A stretch of DNA of 63,748 bases, from positions 1-63,748 of the forward strand of contig JBCBKU010000017.1 in the NCBI GenBank assembly GCA_038521345.1, read 5' to 3'. The notes beneath the pieces are model-generated. The model ran no database searches, was not told where the DNA came from, and saw only the letters and a list, made by a program, of their open reading frames with translations. The position numbers and the translations under genes were made by a program. This DNA is from JBCBKU01 sp038521345 (lineage in GTDB: Bacteria > Pseudomonadota > Alphaproteobacteria > Rhodobacterales > Rhodobacteraceae). This document shows positions 33,640-42,510 of this stretch, piece by piece; the stretch's first letter is position 1; each line of letters starts with the position of its first letter.

Positions 33640-34932
33640 CTATACAAGTACGGCCTGTTCAACCTGTTGCCCGACGCCGAATACCCGCTTGTAGCGCGCG
33701 ATCTCAGCCTCGGGACCCATGGCCTTGCGCGGGTTGTCGGACAGTTTCACTGTCGGCCGACCATCTGCGGCGACGGCCTTGCAGACAAGGCTGAACGGTG
33801 CAAGCCGGTCGCCATCGACGAGACCGCGAAAGTCGTTTGTCAGAAGGGTTCCCCAGCCGAAACTGGCGCGTACCCGGCCGGAGAATTGCGTGTGCAGCTC
33901 GACTATCTTGTCGGTGTCGAGGCCATCCGAGAAAATCACCAGTTTTTCGGATGGATCCTCGCCCCGAGATTGCCACCACCTAATGGCAGTCTCGGCACCG
34001 ACGGCGGGATCCCCGGAATCCACCCGAATGCCCGTCCATTCCGCCAGCCAGTCCGGCGCCGCGTCCAAGAAGCCCTTGGTGCCGTAGGTATCCGGCAGGA
34101 TCACTCGCAAATTCCCGTCATGCTCTTCGTGCCAGTCCGCAAGAACCTGATAGGGCGCCTGGGCGAGTTCAGCGTCGCTATCGGCCAACGCCGCATAGAC
34201 CATCGGCAGTTCATGGGCGTTGGTCCCAATCGCTTCGAGGTCGCGGTTCTTTGCGATCAGACAATTCGATGTTCCGACGAAAGCCGGCCCAAGCCCTTCG
34301 CCCATCGCCTGAACACACCAGTCCTGCCAAAGGAAGGAGTGGCGACGCCGGGTCCCAAAATCCGCGATGCGGAGATCCGGAATATCTCGCAGCCGCTCGA
34401 TCTTCTCCCAAAGCTTTGTCATTGCGCGGGCGTAGAGAACCTGCAATTCGAACTTGCCAAGATCCCGGAGAACCGCGCGGGACCGCAACTCCATCAAGAC
34501 CGAGAGTGCCGGGATCTCCCAAAGCATCACTTCCGGCCAGGATCCTTCGAAGGTCAATTCGTACTGATCACCCTTTCGCTCGAGCTCGTAAGGCGGCAGG
34601 CGAAGCGCTTCGAACCACTCCATGAACTCGGACGTGAACATCTGACGCTTGCCATAGAACATGTTTCCGCGGAGCCAAGTGCTCTCGCCGCGGCTGAGAG
34701 AGAGTGACCTGATATGGTCAAGCTGCTCCCGCAGCTGGCCTTCGTCCACCAGAAGGGCAAGCGGGATATGCGACGACCGATTGATCAGACTGAAGGTGAC
34801 CCGGGTTGAAGGCTTGTTCCGGAACACGGACTGACACATCAGAAGTTTGTAGAAATCGGTGTCGATCAGGGACCGGACGATCGGGTCAATCTTCCATTTG
34901 TGGTTCCAGACACGGGTCGCGATATCGACCAT
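33640..34932 (-). CDS. pncB: Nicotinate phosphoribosyltransferase
   Basis: 430 residues. It makes nicotinate mononucleotide from nicotinate and PRPP in NAD salvage. The start PIVRSLIDTDFYKLLMCQSV is the PncB N-terminal block, VTFSLINRSS follows, and DFGTRRRHSFLWQDWCVQAM contains the FGTRR motif; AFVGTSNCLIAKNRD gives GTSN and IFSDGLDTDKIVELH the later SDGLD. It precedes the BKACE-family gene and follows pncA with a 61-bp gap, all on the minus strand, forming a small salvage unit. Confidence 0.96.
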   Translation of the reverse strand: MVDIATRVWNHKWKIDPIVRSLIDTDFYKLLMCQSVFRNKPSTRVTFSLINRSSHIPLALLVDEGQLREQLDHIRSLSLSRGESTWLRGNMFYGKRQMFTSEFMEWFEALRLPPYELERKGDQYELTFEGSWPEVMLWEIPALSVLMELRSRAVLRDLGKFELQVLYARAMTKLWEKIERLRDIPDLRIADFGTRRRHSFLWQDWCVQAMGEGLGPAFVGTSNCLIAKNRDLEAIGTNAHELPMVYAALADSDAELAQAPYQVLADWHEEHDGNLRVILPDTYGTKGFLDAAPDWLAEWTGIRVDSGDPAVGAETAIRWWQSRGEDPSEKLVIFSDGLDTDKIVELHTQFSGRVRASFGWGTLLTNDFRGLVDGDRLAPFSLVCKAVAADGRPTVKLSDNPRKAMGPEAEIARYKRVFGVGQQVEQAVLV

Positions 34933-34993
34933 CGGCGGCGCTCCTCACTCCGCTGTTTGTTAGATCAGGCGGCGTATCGGCTTGGCAAGGGCG

Positions 34994-35599
34994 TCAGGCG
35001 AGGGCGACGCCTGCCGCCGACATGCCGTCCCGGGCTTGGGTGAGAGATCCCTCAAGGTCGATGGCGCGCGTGAGACTTTCAATCACCCGGACATGAAACC
35101 CGAGTTTGGCGGCATCGACGGCAGAGAAATTCACGCAAAAGTCGGTGGCGAGGCCAACCAGCGTAACTGTTTCGACACCGCGGTTGCGCAGATATCCTTC
35201 CAGTCCCGTCGGGGTGGCGTGATCGTTTTCGAAGAAGGCGGAATAGCTGTCTATCTCGCGCCGGAACCCCTTACGTACGATCACGTCGGCCGCCTCGACG
35301 TTCAGGTTGGGGTGAAAAGCGGCGCCGTCGGTCCCGATCACACAGTGGTCCGGCCACAGAACCTGGGGTCCGTAGGGCATTTCGATTATGTCAAATGGAG
35401 CTTGGTCGGCGTGCGAGGTCGCAAAAGACGCATGACCCGATGGATGAAAGTCCTGAGTGAACACGCGCACGGGAAACTCCGGCAAAAGCGCGTTGACCGG
35501 CGCGATGATCTCGTCGCCACCGGCTACGGCCAGGGCACCGCCCGGGCAAAAGTCGTTCTGTATGTCGATGACGATCAGAGCCTCGGTCGCCGGTCGCAT
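34994..35599 (-). CDS. pncA: Bifunctional nicotinamidase/pyrazinamidase
   Basis: 201 residues. ALIVIDIQNDFCPGGALAVA has the catalytic Asp of the isochorismatase-like fold; VFTQDFHPSGHASFATSH gives the metal-site Asp and histidines (DxHPxxHxSF), and VTLVGLATDFCVNFSAVDAA contains the nucleophile Cys. The enzyme deamidates nicotinamide to nicotinate, which pncB uses next door. Start at 35599 with GAGGAGG ahead; five residues upstream the frame begins with a TTG that is less likely. It is divergent from trhO over 97 bp. Confidence 0.95.
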   Translation of the reverse strand: MRPATEALIVIDIQNDFCPGGALAVAGGDEIIAPVNALLPEFPVRVFTQDFHPSGHASFATSHADQAPFDIIEMPYGPQVLWPDHCVIGTDGAAFHPNLNVEAADVIVRKGFRREIDSYSAFFENDHATPTGLEGYLRNRGVETVTLVGLATDFCVNFSAVDAAKLGFHVRVIESLTRAIDLEGSLTQARDGMSAAGVALA

Positions 35600-35696
35600 G
35601 ACAATCCTCCTCAAGACCGGATCTGACTACGCCTGCGTCCTGCAGGCGTCAACGCGCCCTTGCGGCCCATTGCGCCCGCGCTGTAACTCCCTCGTT

Positions 35697-36566
35697 ATGC
35701 ATCACGTGGCTGCCCTCTATCACTTCACCCGATTCGAAGACCCCAAAGGGGTTCAGGGCCCACTGGCCGAACTGGCATGCCGAGAAGGGGTCAAGGGCAC
35801 GCTGTTGATCGCCCCAGAGGGTATTAACGGCACCATTTCCGGAACACGGTCGGGGTTGGATGCCGTTCTGGGGCATGTAAGGGGCTTGCCTGGTTGCGCG
35901 ACGCTGGAATGGAAGGAAAGCACCGCGGCAACGCCACCCTTCGAGCGCCTGAAAGTGCGTCTGAAGCGTGAGATCGTCACGATGCGCCAGCCGGATGTGG
36001 ATCCGACGGCCTACGTTGGTCGGTACGTGGCCCCGGACAAGTGGAACGCGTTGATTTCTGACCCCGACACCGTCGTGATCGATACACGAAACGACTACGA
36101 GGTAGCGATTGGTACGTTTCAGGGTGCGATCGATCCCAAGACGCGGTCGTTCAGCCACTTCCCGGCATGGTGGCGCGCTAACCGGGACCGGTTCGAAGGC
36201 AAACGCGTTGCGATGTTCTGCACGGGTGGCATCCGATGCGAGAAAGCGACGAACTATCTACTGGGGCAAGGCGTGCCGGACGTGGTGCACCTGAAGGGCG
36301 GGATCCTGAAGTATCTCGAAGAGGTTCCGAAATCTGCCAGCAAGTGGGACGGCGCATGCTTTGTGTTTGATCGGCGCGTCTCTGTCGGCCACGGGCTACG
36401 CGAAGGATCCCACACTTTATGCTATGGGTGCCGGCGCCCGCTGGAGCCCTCAGACCTTAACCATCCGAGCTATGAGCCCGGTGTGGCGTGCCATAATTGT
36501 GTGAACGAGACAAGCGAAGCTCAAAAGCAACGCTTCCGCGAACGCCACCGTCAGCGTCAGACCTGA
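35697..36566 (+). CDS. trhO: tRNA uridine-34 hydroxylase TrhO (rhodanese family)
   Basis: 289 residues. TrhO adds the oxygen for 5-hydroxyuridine at tRNA position 34. The N-terminal UPF0176 domain has GTLLIAPEGINGTISGTRSG; the rhodanese half shows VVIDTRNDYEVAIGTFQGAI and AMFCTGGIRCEKATNYLLGQ with the catalytic Cys in CTGGIRCEK. The C-terminal CYGCRRPLEPSDL plus GVACHNC is the zinc-like cysteine cluster of the family. The ATG at 35697 gives the normal beginning (MHHVAALYHF); a longer frame upstream covers pncA's region and is not used. A stem-loop follows the stop. Confidence 0.95.
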   Translation: MHHVAALYHFTRFEDPKGVQGPLAELACREGVKGTLLIAPEGINGTISGTRSGLDAVLGHVRGLPGCATLEWKESTAATPPFERLKVRLKREIVTMRQPDVDPTAYVGRYVAPDKWNALISDPDTVVIDTRNDYEVAIGTFQGAIDPKTRSFSHFPAWWRANRDRFEGKRVAMFCTGGIRCEKATNYLLGQGVPDVVHLKGGILKYLEEVPKSASKWDGACFVFDRRVSVGHGLREGSHTLCYGCRRPLEPSDLNHPSYEPGVACHNCVNETSEAQKQRFRERHRQRQT

Positions 36567-36574
36567 CCCGGCGT

Positions 36575-36593
36575 GCAAGAGCCGCGCTCTTGC
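36575..36593 (+). terminator. Stem-loop after trhO
   Basis: GCAAGAGC and GCTCTTGC form a perfect 8-bp stem with a 3-base loop, starting 8 bases after the trhO stop. No U run follows, so it may end or stabilise the transcript instead of acting as a classic terminator. Confidence 0.45.
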
Positions 36594-36647
36594 CACGAAA
36601 CCGCCGGATTGGTCTGTGATTCCACATGAAAACTCGTGGAAACATCG

Positions 36648-37274
36648 ATGTACGTGGACTCTGAGGATCAAAAGCAAACTTTTGAGGACAGGATCAACCG
36701 TATCCGGTCACAACGCGGGCATGTGCCCGTGGAGCCCATGCCGGCCGATCTTCAAACAGCGACTGGAGAATGGGAGATTCCGAAGTCCGAAGCGCCGCGC
36801 AAAGAGATCGATCTCGTCCCCGGCTGGAAAGAGAACGTTCGCTATCCGCTCGGCATAGTCGCGGCATTCGTTCTAGGGATGCTCGCTGTTCTGTTGTCGC
36901 GATATGTCCGGTTTCACCTTCAGGGTGGAACGCTAACCGGTGAGGACCCGGATATCACAATGATGATTGACGCGGGTTTGGCTGCCGGCGTGGCCTTCGC
37001 TTTGCGCATTATTCTGAAGTTCGAAGACAAAGAGCACATCTTTGCCAAGACGATGGGTATCGCGGTGATGGTGGTAACCATGCACAATCTTGTGCACTGG
37101 GCGCCAGGTCTGTTCTCAGTCCTATTCTCGGTTGACTGGGTGGACGACGTGGTGCTGTTCACCGACCCGAATTCGATCCTCTTTCGTGGCATGTCGTTTG
37201 TTCTGATCGAACCCCAAGTGCCTGTCGCCCCGGAAGAGGCACCGATCGTTCCTCGGGTCTTTTACGTCGACTAG
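36648..37274 (+). CDS. Membrane protein of unknown function
   Basis: 208 residues; not recognised. The first 70 are soluble and charged (MYVDSEDQKQTFEDRINRIR, VPVEPMPADLQTATGEWEIP). Helix one is YPLGIVAAFVLGMLAVLLSR, helix two IDAGLAAGVAFALRIILKFE, helix three AKTMGIAVMVVTMHNLVHWA, and a fourth hydrophobic run covers GLFSVLFSVDWV. The tail is soluble. GTG at 36636 is an alternative start four residues longer; neither has a good ribosome site. It is convergent with gyrB, overlapping its stop by 4 bases. Homologues may exist in Rhodobacterales but I cannot assign a family. Confidence 0.7.
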   Translation: MYVDSEDQKQTFEDRINRIRSQRGHVPVEPMPADLQTATGEWEIPKSEAPRKEIDLVPGWKENVRYPLGIVAAFVLGMLAVLLSRYVRFHLQGGTLTGEDPDITMMIDAGLAAGVAFALRIILKFEDKEHIFAKTMGIAVMVVTMHNLVHWAPGLFSVLFSVDWVDDVVLFTDPNSILFRGMSFVLIEPQVPVAPEEAPIVPRVFYVD

Positions 37275-39688
37275 GCGTCGAGGTTCGCCACGGACAAAGC
37301 ATTGTCTTGAATGAATGCGCGGCGCGGTTCGACCACATCGCCCATGAGCTTTGTGAAGATGTCGTCGGCTTCGGCCAGATCGTCGATCTTGACCTGAAGC
37401 AGTGTCCGGGCTTCAGGATCAAGCGTGGTTTCCCAAAGCTGTTCGGGGTTCATTTCGCCGAGTCCCTTGTAGCGTTGAAGGGCAAGGCCCTTTTCTCCCT
37501 CGGTTAGAACGCCGTCCAACAGATCGAGCGGACCAAAGACGGTCAACTCACGTTCCTTTCGGATCAGAGTGGCCGCCCGCGCATAGATTTCTTTCAGCTT
37601 ATCCGTCATTGCGCCAAGACGGCCCGCCTCGCGGCCCCGCAGAATTGGTCCGTCCAAGGTGCGGGCTTCCTCTACACCACGAACGACGCGGGCAAGCCGG
37701 ATCCCTCTGTCCTGGGTCTGGCGGCCCTGCCATCCGCGTTCGTATTCGACGGCCACCAGATCAAGGCGTTGCGCCACGGTATCGGCGACGCCCTGCAAAT
37801 CACGATCCACCTGACCGGGTACGAATGCCCCGGCAATGGCTGCCTGTTCAAGTATTGGACGGGGGTATTGCGTTGGAAAGGCGTCAAGGATCCGCACCGC
37901 CTGTCGCGCGTCCTCGACAACCCGTGCCAGATCTGCGCCTGCAATCTCTTCACCGGTGCCGAGGCGCAGCATGGCGCCGTCTATCCCCTGAGAAATCAGG
38001 TAATCGTCCAACGCCGCCTGATCCTTCAGATACACTTCGGATTTTCCGCGCGAGACTTTAAAGAGCGGTGGTTGGGCAATGTAGAGATACCCACCCTCGA
38101 TCAACTCCGGCATTTGCCGGAAGAAGAAGGTCAGCAACAACGTGCGGATATGGGCGCCGTCCACATCTGCGTCGGTCATGATGATGACCTTGTGGTAGCG
38201 AAGCTTGGAGATGTCGAATTCGTCGCGTCCGATCCCCGTCCCGAGAGCCATCACCAAGTTTCCGATCTCTTGGCTCGACAGCATCCGATCGAAGCGGGCA
38301 CGTTCCACGTTCAGAATCTTGCCGCGCAATGGCAGGATCGCCTGTGTTCGCCGGTCCCGCCCGGTCTGGGCCGATCCGCCGGCGCTGTCCCCCTCGACCA
38401 AAAAAAGTTCCCGCTTTTCAGGGTCCTTCTCGGAGCATTCCTTAAGCTTGCCGGCAAGAAAGTTAACGTCGTTGGACACTTTCTTGCGGGTCATTTCGCG
38501 CGCCTTGCGAGCAGCTTCACGAGCCAGCGCGGCTTCGACGATCTTACCTACGATCATCCGAGCCTCGGCCGGGTGTTCCTCGAACCACTCCGCGAGTTTT
38601 TCGTTCATCAGACCTTCAACGGCCGGACGAACTTCGGATGAAACCAGTTTGTCCTTGGTCTGCGACGAGAACTTGGGATCCGGCACTTTGACCGAGAGCA
38701 CACATGTAAGGCCTTCGCGCGCGTCATCGCCAGTGAAGCTCACTTTTTCCTTCTTCGCGATGCCGGACTGCCCGGCGTACAGGTTCAACGTCCGCGTGAG
38801 GGCGCCACGGAAGCCCGCCAGATGCGTTCCGCCATCCCGCTGCGGAATGTTGTTGGTGAACGGAAGGACCATTTCGTTGTAGCCATCGTTCCACCACATC
38901 GCGACATCAACAGTGATCCCGTCCTTCTCACCATGCACGAAGATTGGATCCGTGATCAGAGGTGTTTTGGAGCGGTCGAGATAGCGCACGAACTCTCGAA
39001 CGCCGCCTTCATAGAGCATTTCGGAAAGCAGAGGTTCGCCGGGCCGTTCGTCCTCGAGAACAATCTTCACCCCCGAGTTCAGGAACGCCAGTTCGCGCAG
39101 GCGGTTTTCAAGCGTGCGGAAGATGTAGTCCACGTTTGAGAAAGTCGAAAGCGATGCCAGAAACCGCACTTCGGTTCCTTTCTTACCCCCGGCTTCGCCC
39201 ACGACACGCAGGCTTTCGACAGTCTCTCCGCCTTCAAACCGAGCGTAGTGCTCTTTGCCGTCACGCCATATCCTGAGTTCGAGCCAGTCCGACAAGGCGT
39301 TCACGACCGAGACGCCGACACCGTGCAGGCCGCCCGACACTTTGTAAGAGTTCTGGTCGAACTTCCCGCCGGCATGCAGCTGCGTCATGATAACCTCTGC
39401 GGCAGAAACACCCTCTTCGGGATGCATGTCCACCGGGATACCACGTCCGTTGTCGCTGACCGAGACACTGCCATCTTTATGCAATTTGACGAAAACGGCA
39501 TCCGCATGGCCAGCCAAGGCCTCGTCGATGCCGTTGTCCACAACCTCGTAGACCATATGGTGTAGGCCCGATCCGTCGTCCGTGTCTCCGATATACATAC
39601 CGGGACGCTTTCGAACCGCTTCTAAGCCTCTGAGAACCTTGATAGATTCCGCACCATATTCTTCGGGTGCGGCCGCTGTTTCGGCCAT
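37271..39688 (-). CDS. gyrB: DNA gyrase subunit B
   Basis: 805 residues. The GHKL ATPase shows YEVVDNGIDEALAGHADAV, SDNGRGIPVDMHPEEGVSAA and GGLHGVGVSVVNALSDWLEL. The TOPRIM domain has LVEGDSAGGSAQTGRDRRTQ followed by PLRGKILNVE and then MTDADVDGAHIRTLLLTFF. The C-terminus RYKGLGEMNPEQLWETTLDP is the gyrase signature. GyrB with GyrA adds negative supercoils. It follows the fatty-acid desaturase gene with its own promoter (-35/-10 at 39717-39745), so it need not depend on the dnaA-dnaN-recF transcript, though it lies in the same cluster. Confidence 0.98.
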   Translation of the reverse strand: MAETAAAPEEYGAESIKVLRGLEAVRKRPGMYIGDTDDGSGLHHMVYEVVDNGIDEALAGHADAVFVKLHKDGSVSVSDNGRGIPVDMHPEEGVSAAEVIMTQLHAGGKFDQNSYKVSGGLHGVGVSVVNALSDWLELRIWRDGKEHYARFEGGETVESLRVVGEAGGKKGTEVRFLASLSTFSNVDYIFRTLENRLRELAFLNSGVKIVLEDERPGEPLLSEMLYEGGVREFVRYLDRSKTPLITDPIFVHGEKDGITVDVAMWWNDGYNEMVLPFTNNIPQRDGGTHLAGFRGALTRTLNLYAGQSGIAKKEKVSFTGDDAREGLTCVLSVKVPDPKFSSQTKDKLVSSEVRPAVEGLMNEKLAEWFEEHPAEARMIVGKIVEAALAREAARKAREMTRKKVSNDVNFLAGKLKECSEKDPEKRELFLVEGDSAGGSAQTGRDRRTQAILPLRGKILNVERARFDRMLSSQEIGNLVMALGTGIGRDEFDISKLRYHKVIIMTDADVDGAHIRTLLLTFFFRQMPELIEGGYLYIAQPPLFKVSRGKSEVYLKDQAALDDYLISQGIDGAMLRLGTGEEIAGADLARVVEDARQAVRILDAFPTQYPRPILEQAAIAGAFVPGQVDRDLQGVADTVAQRLDLVAVEYERGWQGRQTQDRGIRLARVVRGVEEARTLDGPILRGREAGRLGAMTDKLKEIYARAATLIRKERELTVFGPLDLLDGVLTEGEKGLALQRYKGLGEMNPEQLWETTLDPEARTLLQVKIDDLAEADDIFTKLMGDVVEPRRAFIQDNALSVANLDA

Positions 39689-39716
39689 ACGCGCCTTCCT
39701 TGGTCTTTTTGAGGAT

Positions 39717-39745
39717 TTTATAGGCGTTTATGGGGGGATTGTCAC
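39717..39745 (-). promoter_or_regulatory. gyrB promoter candidate
   Basis: Minus strand: GTGACA, 17 bases, TATAAA. The -10 lies 28 bases upstream of the gyrB ATG. Both boxes are near consensus, making this one of the clearest promoters in the window. The site lies inside the 67-bp gap after the desaturase gene. Confidence 0.65.
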
Positions 39746-39755
39746 GCCTGACACA

Positions 39756-40697
39756 CTAGATTTGGTGTTCAGCCGCCTGTTTTGCAACATCTCGGCTGGT
39801 CATTTCCGGCTGACCCAACGACGCTGCAAATTCCCGCGTAAAGCGGATGTAGCCGTCGCTGGTTCGGGATAAGTGCGGGAGTGCAATCCGATGCAAATCG
39901 GGAAGCTTGTGAAATGGGACGGCGGGATAGGCATGGTGCTCGGCATGGTACGGCATGTTCCATGCTAGAAAGCGGACCATGCTGGACGTGAACGTCGTGC
40001 GCGTGTTCTCGAACATGTTCGCGACGGCCGGGCATCGCCCATGCTCGGCCAATAGATACAATCTGAGAAACGGTTGACCCAACAGGGCCGGCAGAATCCA
40101 GACCCAAAACAGCGTCCCGTCAAATGGGAGAGTCGCAGTCAGTGTGGCATAGCCTGCAAGCATCCACCGCGACTCGCGGCGCAAACTTGGTCGGATCCTG
40201 CCTGGCAGATACGTGTCCTCGGCACGGTCGGTTGCGTTCTTCAAGATTTGGCGCGCGAGACCGGCCCATGTTGGTAAGCCGGTCACGTGCCAGGCATAGC
40301 CGCCCAAAGTGTTGGGCCGCTCACCACCCTGCAGTTCTGGATCGCGTTCGGGATCATTGGTGAACCTGTGATGGGCCAGATGGAAGTAGCGGAACCATTT
40401 GAAAGGCAGCAAGACCAAGAACCCAGCTACGTGGCCCACCACCTCGTTCAGGACAGGCGTGGCAAAAGGTGTCTTGTGCGTAGTCTCATGGACGAGCGTG
40501 AAAAGAAAAACGACCGCAATTCCTTGGACCGGAAGAAGAAGCCACCAAAACGGGATACCCGCCGAGATCGCCGCCCCGAGCGCAACGATGACACTCAGGT
40601 GCACCCCAAGGTGCCAAAGTCCGAGCATGTCCGAGCGTTGCGTCAGATGCGCCCGATCCTCGGCCGTGAGGCTGGCAAGAAAATGCGTGTGATCCAT
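39756..40697 (-). CDS. Fatty acid desaturase family protein
   Basis: 313 residues. The membrane-bound di-iron desaturase boxes are present: TLVHETTHKTPF (HxxxH), YFHLAHHRFTNDPERDPEL (HxxHH) and YHAEHHAYPAVPFHKLP (HxxHH). Hydrophobic helices flank the boxes (HLGVHLSVIVALGAAISAGI, LLPVQGIAVVFLFTLV). The start at 40697 (MDHTHFLASLTAEDRAHLTQ) is preferred; a longer frame upstream would add 23 residues of no similarity. Substrate might be fatty acid or another lipid; the fold also serves carotenoid and sphingolipid enzymes. It is 43 bp after the LysE-type gene and 67 bp before gyrB. Confidence 0.87.
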   Translation of the reverse strand: MDHTHFLASLTAEDRAHLTQRSDMLGLWHLGVHLSVIVALGAAISAGIPFWWLLLPVQGIAVVFLFTLVHETTHKTPFATPVLNEVVGHVAGFLVLLPFKWFRYFHLAHHRFTNDPERDPELQGGERPNTLGGYAWHVTGLPTWAGLARQILKNATDRAEDTYLPGRIRPSLRRESRWMLAGYATLTATLPFDGTLFWVWILPALLGQPFLRLYLLAEHGRCPAVANMFENTRTTFTSSMVRFLAWNMPYHAEHHAYPAVPFHKLPDLHRIALPHLSRTSDGYIRFTREFAASLGQPEMTSRDVAKQAAEHQI

Positions 40698-40740
40698 GTG
40701 AGGAAACCTATCACGCCGGTTGGCAGCGGCGGAAGAATAC

Positions 40741-41361
40741 CTAGGAAACTGCGATGACAATACCAACGAGGATCAGCAGGATCCCGGCGCCAATGTTCAT
40801 CCGCCGCAGCGCCGTGGGCGAGGACAGCAATTGTCGCGTGCGTGCGACTGACAATCCAAGAACCAAGTTGCCGACCAAGGGAACGGCCATTGACAGAAAG
40901 CAAATGGCGGCGATGTCCACCCGGGTGAGACTTGCAAGATCAAAGAAACCGGGCAGGACGCCCATGTAAAAAAGCACCGCCTTTGGGTTGCCCAGAATAA
41001 CCGCGACCCCGGCGACAAATCCGGCCCACATTCCGGGCCGGGTCAGTCTGCTGTCTGTGCTGATTTTCTGGTCCGCGGTCCGGATCAGCAGGCCCCCCAT
41101 GATCATGAAAATCAGAGACGCCACCCATTGAAGGACGGTCATGAAAGACGCGAACTGGCCCACGATCCACGACAGGCCAAGAATGGCGATTAGGGGCCAA
41201 ATCACATCTCCGACCACCACCCCGAGGGCCAGTGGCAAGGCGGCGTGAAACCCGCCTGAAATTGAGCGCGCAATCAGGGCCACCCAGACCGGTCCCGGCG
41301 TCAGGAATAGGATCAAGAGCCCACCTGCATAAAGCGCCATATCGGATAGTGTTATGGTCAT
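40741..41361 (-). CDS. LysE family translocator
   Basis: 206 residues, six hydrophobic segments. ALYAGGLLILFLTPGPVWVA has the LysE/RhtB start with the TPGP motif, and SGGFHAALPLALGVVVGDVI the following A/G-rich stretch. VAVILGNPKAVLFYMGVLPG is the conserved GNPKAxLFF motif. These proteins export amino acids or related metabolites; the substrate is not known. The start ATG follows the recF stop by 10 bases, so it is in the recF transcript. Confidence 0.88.
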   Translation of the reverse strand: MTITLSDMALYAGGLLILFLTPGPVWVALIARSISGGFHAALPLALGVVVGDVIWPLIAILGLSWIVGQFASFMTVLQWVASLIFMIMGGLLIRTADQKISTDSRLTRPGMWAGFVAGVAVILGNPKAVLFYMGVLPGFFDLASLTRVDIAAICFLSMAVPLVGNLVLGLSVARTRQLLSSPTALRRMNIGAGILLILVGIVIAVS

Positions 41362-41371
41362 CGATTTCTAT

Positions 41372-42472
41372 TCAGGCTGCCGCGATCGCCGAAACGCCTC
41401 CGTCCTCGGTCACCTCGAACCGTTGTGCCCGGTCACCGAGATGGTTGAACAATTCTGGGCCCGTGCCGGTCATCCAAGCTTGTGCACCAAGGGCCGAGAT
41501 CTCGTCATAAAGCGCGGCCCGCCGACCGGAATCGAGATGCGCCGCAACTTCGTCGAGCAAAAGCAGTGGAGGTGCTCCTATTTCTTCGGCCAGAGCGCGC
41601 CCATTGGCGAGGACGAGTGAGATTAGCAGTGCCTTTTGTTCGCCTGTGGAACACTGGGCCGCCGGGACGCCTTTTTCGGAATAGATCGCATCCAGATCTG
41701 CGCGATGTGGCCCGAGAAGAGAGCGGCCTGCGGCCATGTCCCGGTCGCGCGAGCCAGCCAGAGCCAATGCCAACTGGTCGGCTTGGTCCGGTGTGCCTTC
41801 GGCAGCAACCAGACTCAACGTGGCCGCCGGAAACGCCGTTGCTGCCCCGTCCTGCGCGGCCAGAAGGCGATCCACAGTAGATTGCCGAGCTGCGGTAATG
41901 TTGGCACCCGCCTCGGCCATGGTCCGTTCCAAGGCACTGTACCAGTGCGCGTCGCGCACTTGGTCCTTTAGCAATCGGTTCCGTTCACGCATGGCCTTTT
42001 CATAGGTCAGGACCCGGTCCCCATGGCCGGGATCGAATGACAGAACCATGCGGTCAAGAAAGCGACGCCGACCATCGGCACCTTCGGTCCAGAGCCGGTC
42101 CATCGACGGCACCAGCCAAAGCACACGTACAATCCGGCCAAGGGCCGCCTGAGCTGCCGTCTTTCCGTCGATGCGAACTTGCCGTGATCCGCCGGTTTCC
42201 GCCCATGTCTCGATCTCGTGCGAGCGGTCGAGACTTTCGACTTCGGCCAGGATCTTCCATCCCAAGGACTCGGGCCGGCGGGCAATGTCATCGGCCGCTG
42301 CGCGTCGCAGGCCACGGCCGGGCGAAAGAAGCGACACGGCCTCGAGAAGGTTGGTCTTGCCCGCTCCATTGGGACCGAAAAGGGCCACTGGACGCGGATC
42401 GGTCACGAGGACGGCCCGCCGGTGTGACCGGACGTGGGACAGCGTCAGTGAGCTGAGCGCCAGCGAACCCAT
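41372..42472 (-). CDS. recF: DNA replication and repair protein RecF
   Basis: 366 residues. VALFGPNGAGKTNLLEAVSL is Walker A with the SPGRGLRRA block after it (RecF signature), and PPLLLLDEVAAHLDSGRRAA is Walker B with the D-loop. CSTGEQKALLISLVLANGRA is the ABC signature region. RecF loads RecA at gaps with RecO and RecR. It starts 38 bp after the dnaN stop on the same strand and is followed directly by the LysE-type gene, which breaks the usual recF-gyrB adjacency. Confidence 0.95.
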   Translation of the reverse strand: MGSLALSSLTLSHVRSHRRAVLVTDPRPVALFGPNGAGKTNLLEAVSLLSPGRGLRRAAADDIARRPESLGWKILAEVESLDRSHEIETWAETGGSRQVRIDGKTAAQAALGRIVRVLWLVPSMDRLWTEGADGRRRFLDRMVLSFDPGHGDRVLTYEKAMRERNRLLKDQVRDAHWYSALERTMAEAGANITAARQSTVDRLLAAQDGAATAFPAATLSLVAAEGTPDQADQLALALAGSRDRDMAAGRSLLGPHRADLDAIYSEKGVPAAQCSTGEQKALLISLVLANGRALAEEIGAPPLLLLDEVAAHLDSGRRAALYDEISALGAQAWMTGTGPELFNHLGDRAQRFEVTEDGGVSAIAAA

Positions 42473-42510
42473 ACTCGGTCTCCGGATAACGGGCGCGGTC
42501 GGGGCTCGCC

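Noticed and set aside
32992..34707. A 571-codon open frame antisense to pncB and the BKACE-family gene
   Set aside because: It lies opposite two strongly conserved enzymes, has no recognisable domain, and long antisense frames are expected in GC-rich DNA.
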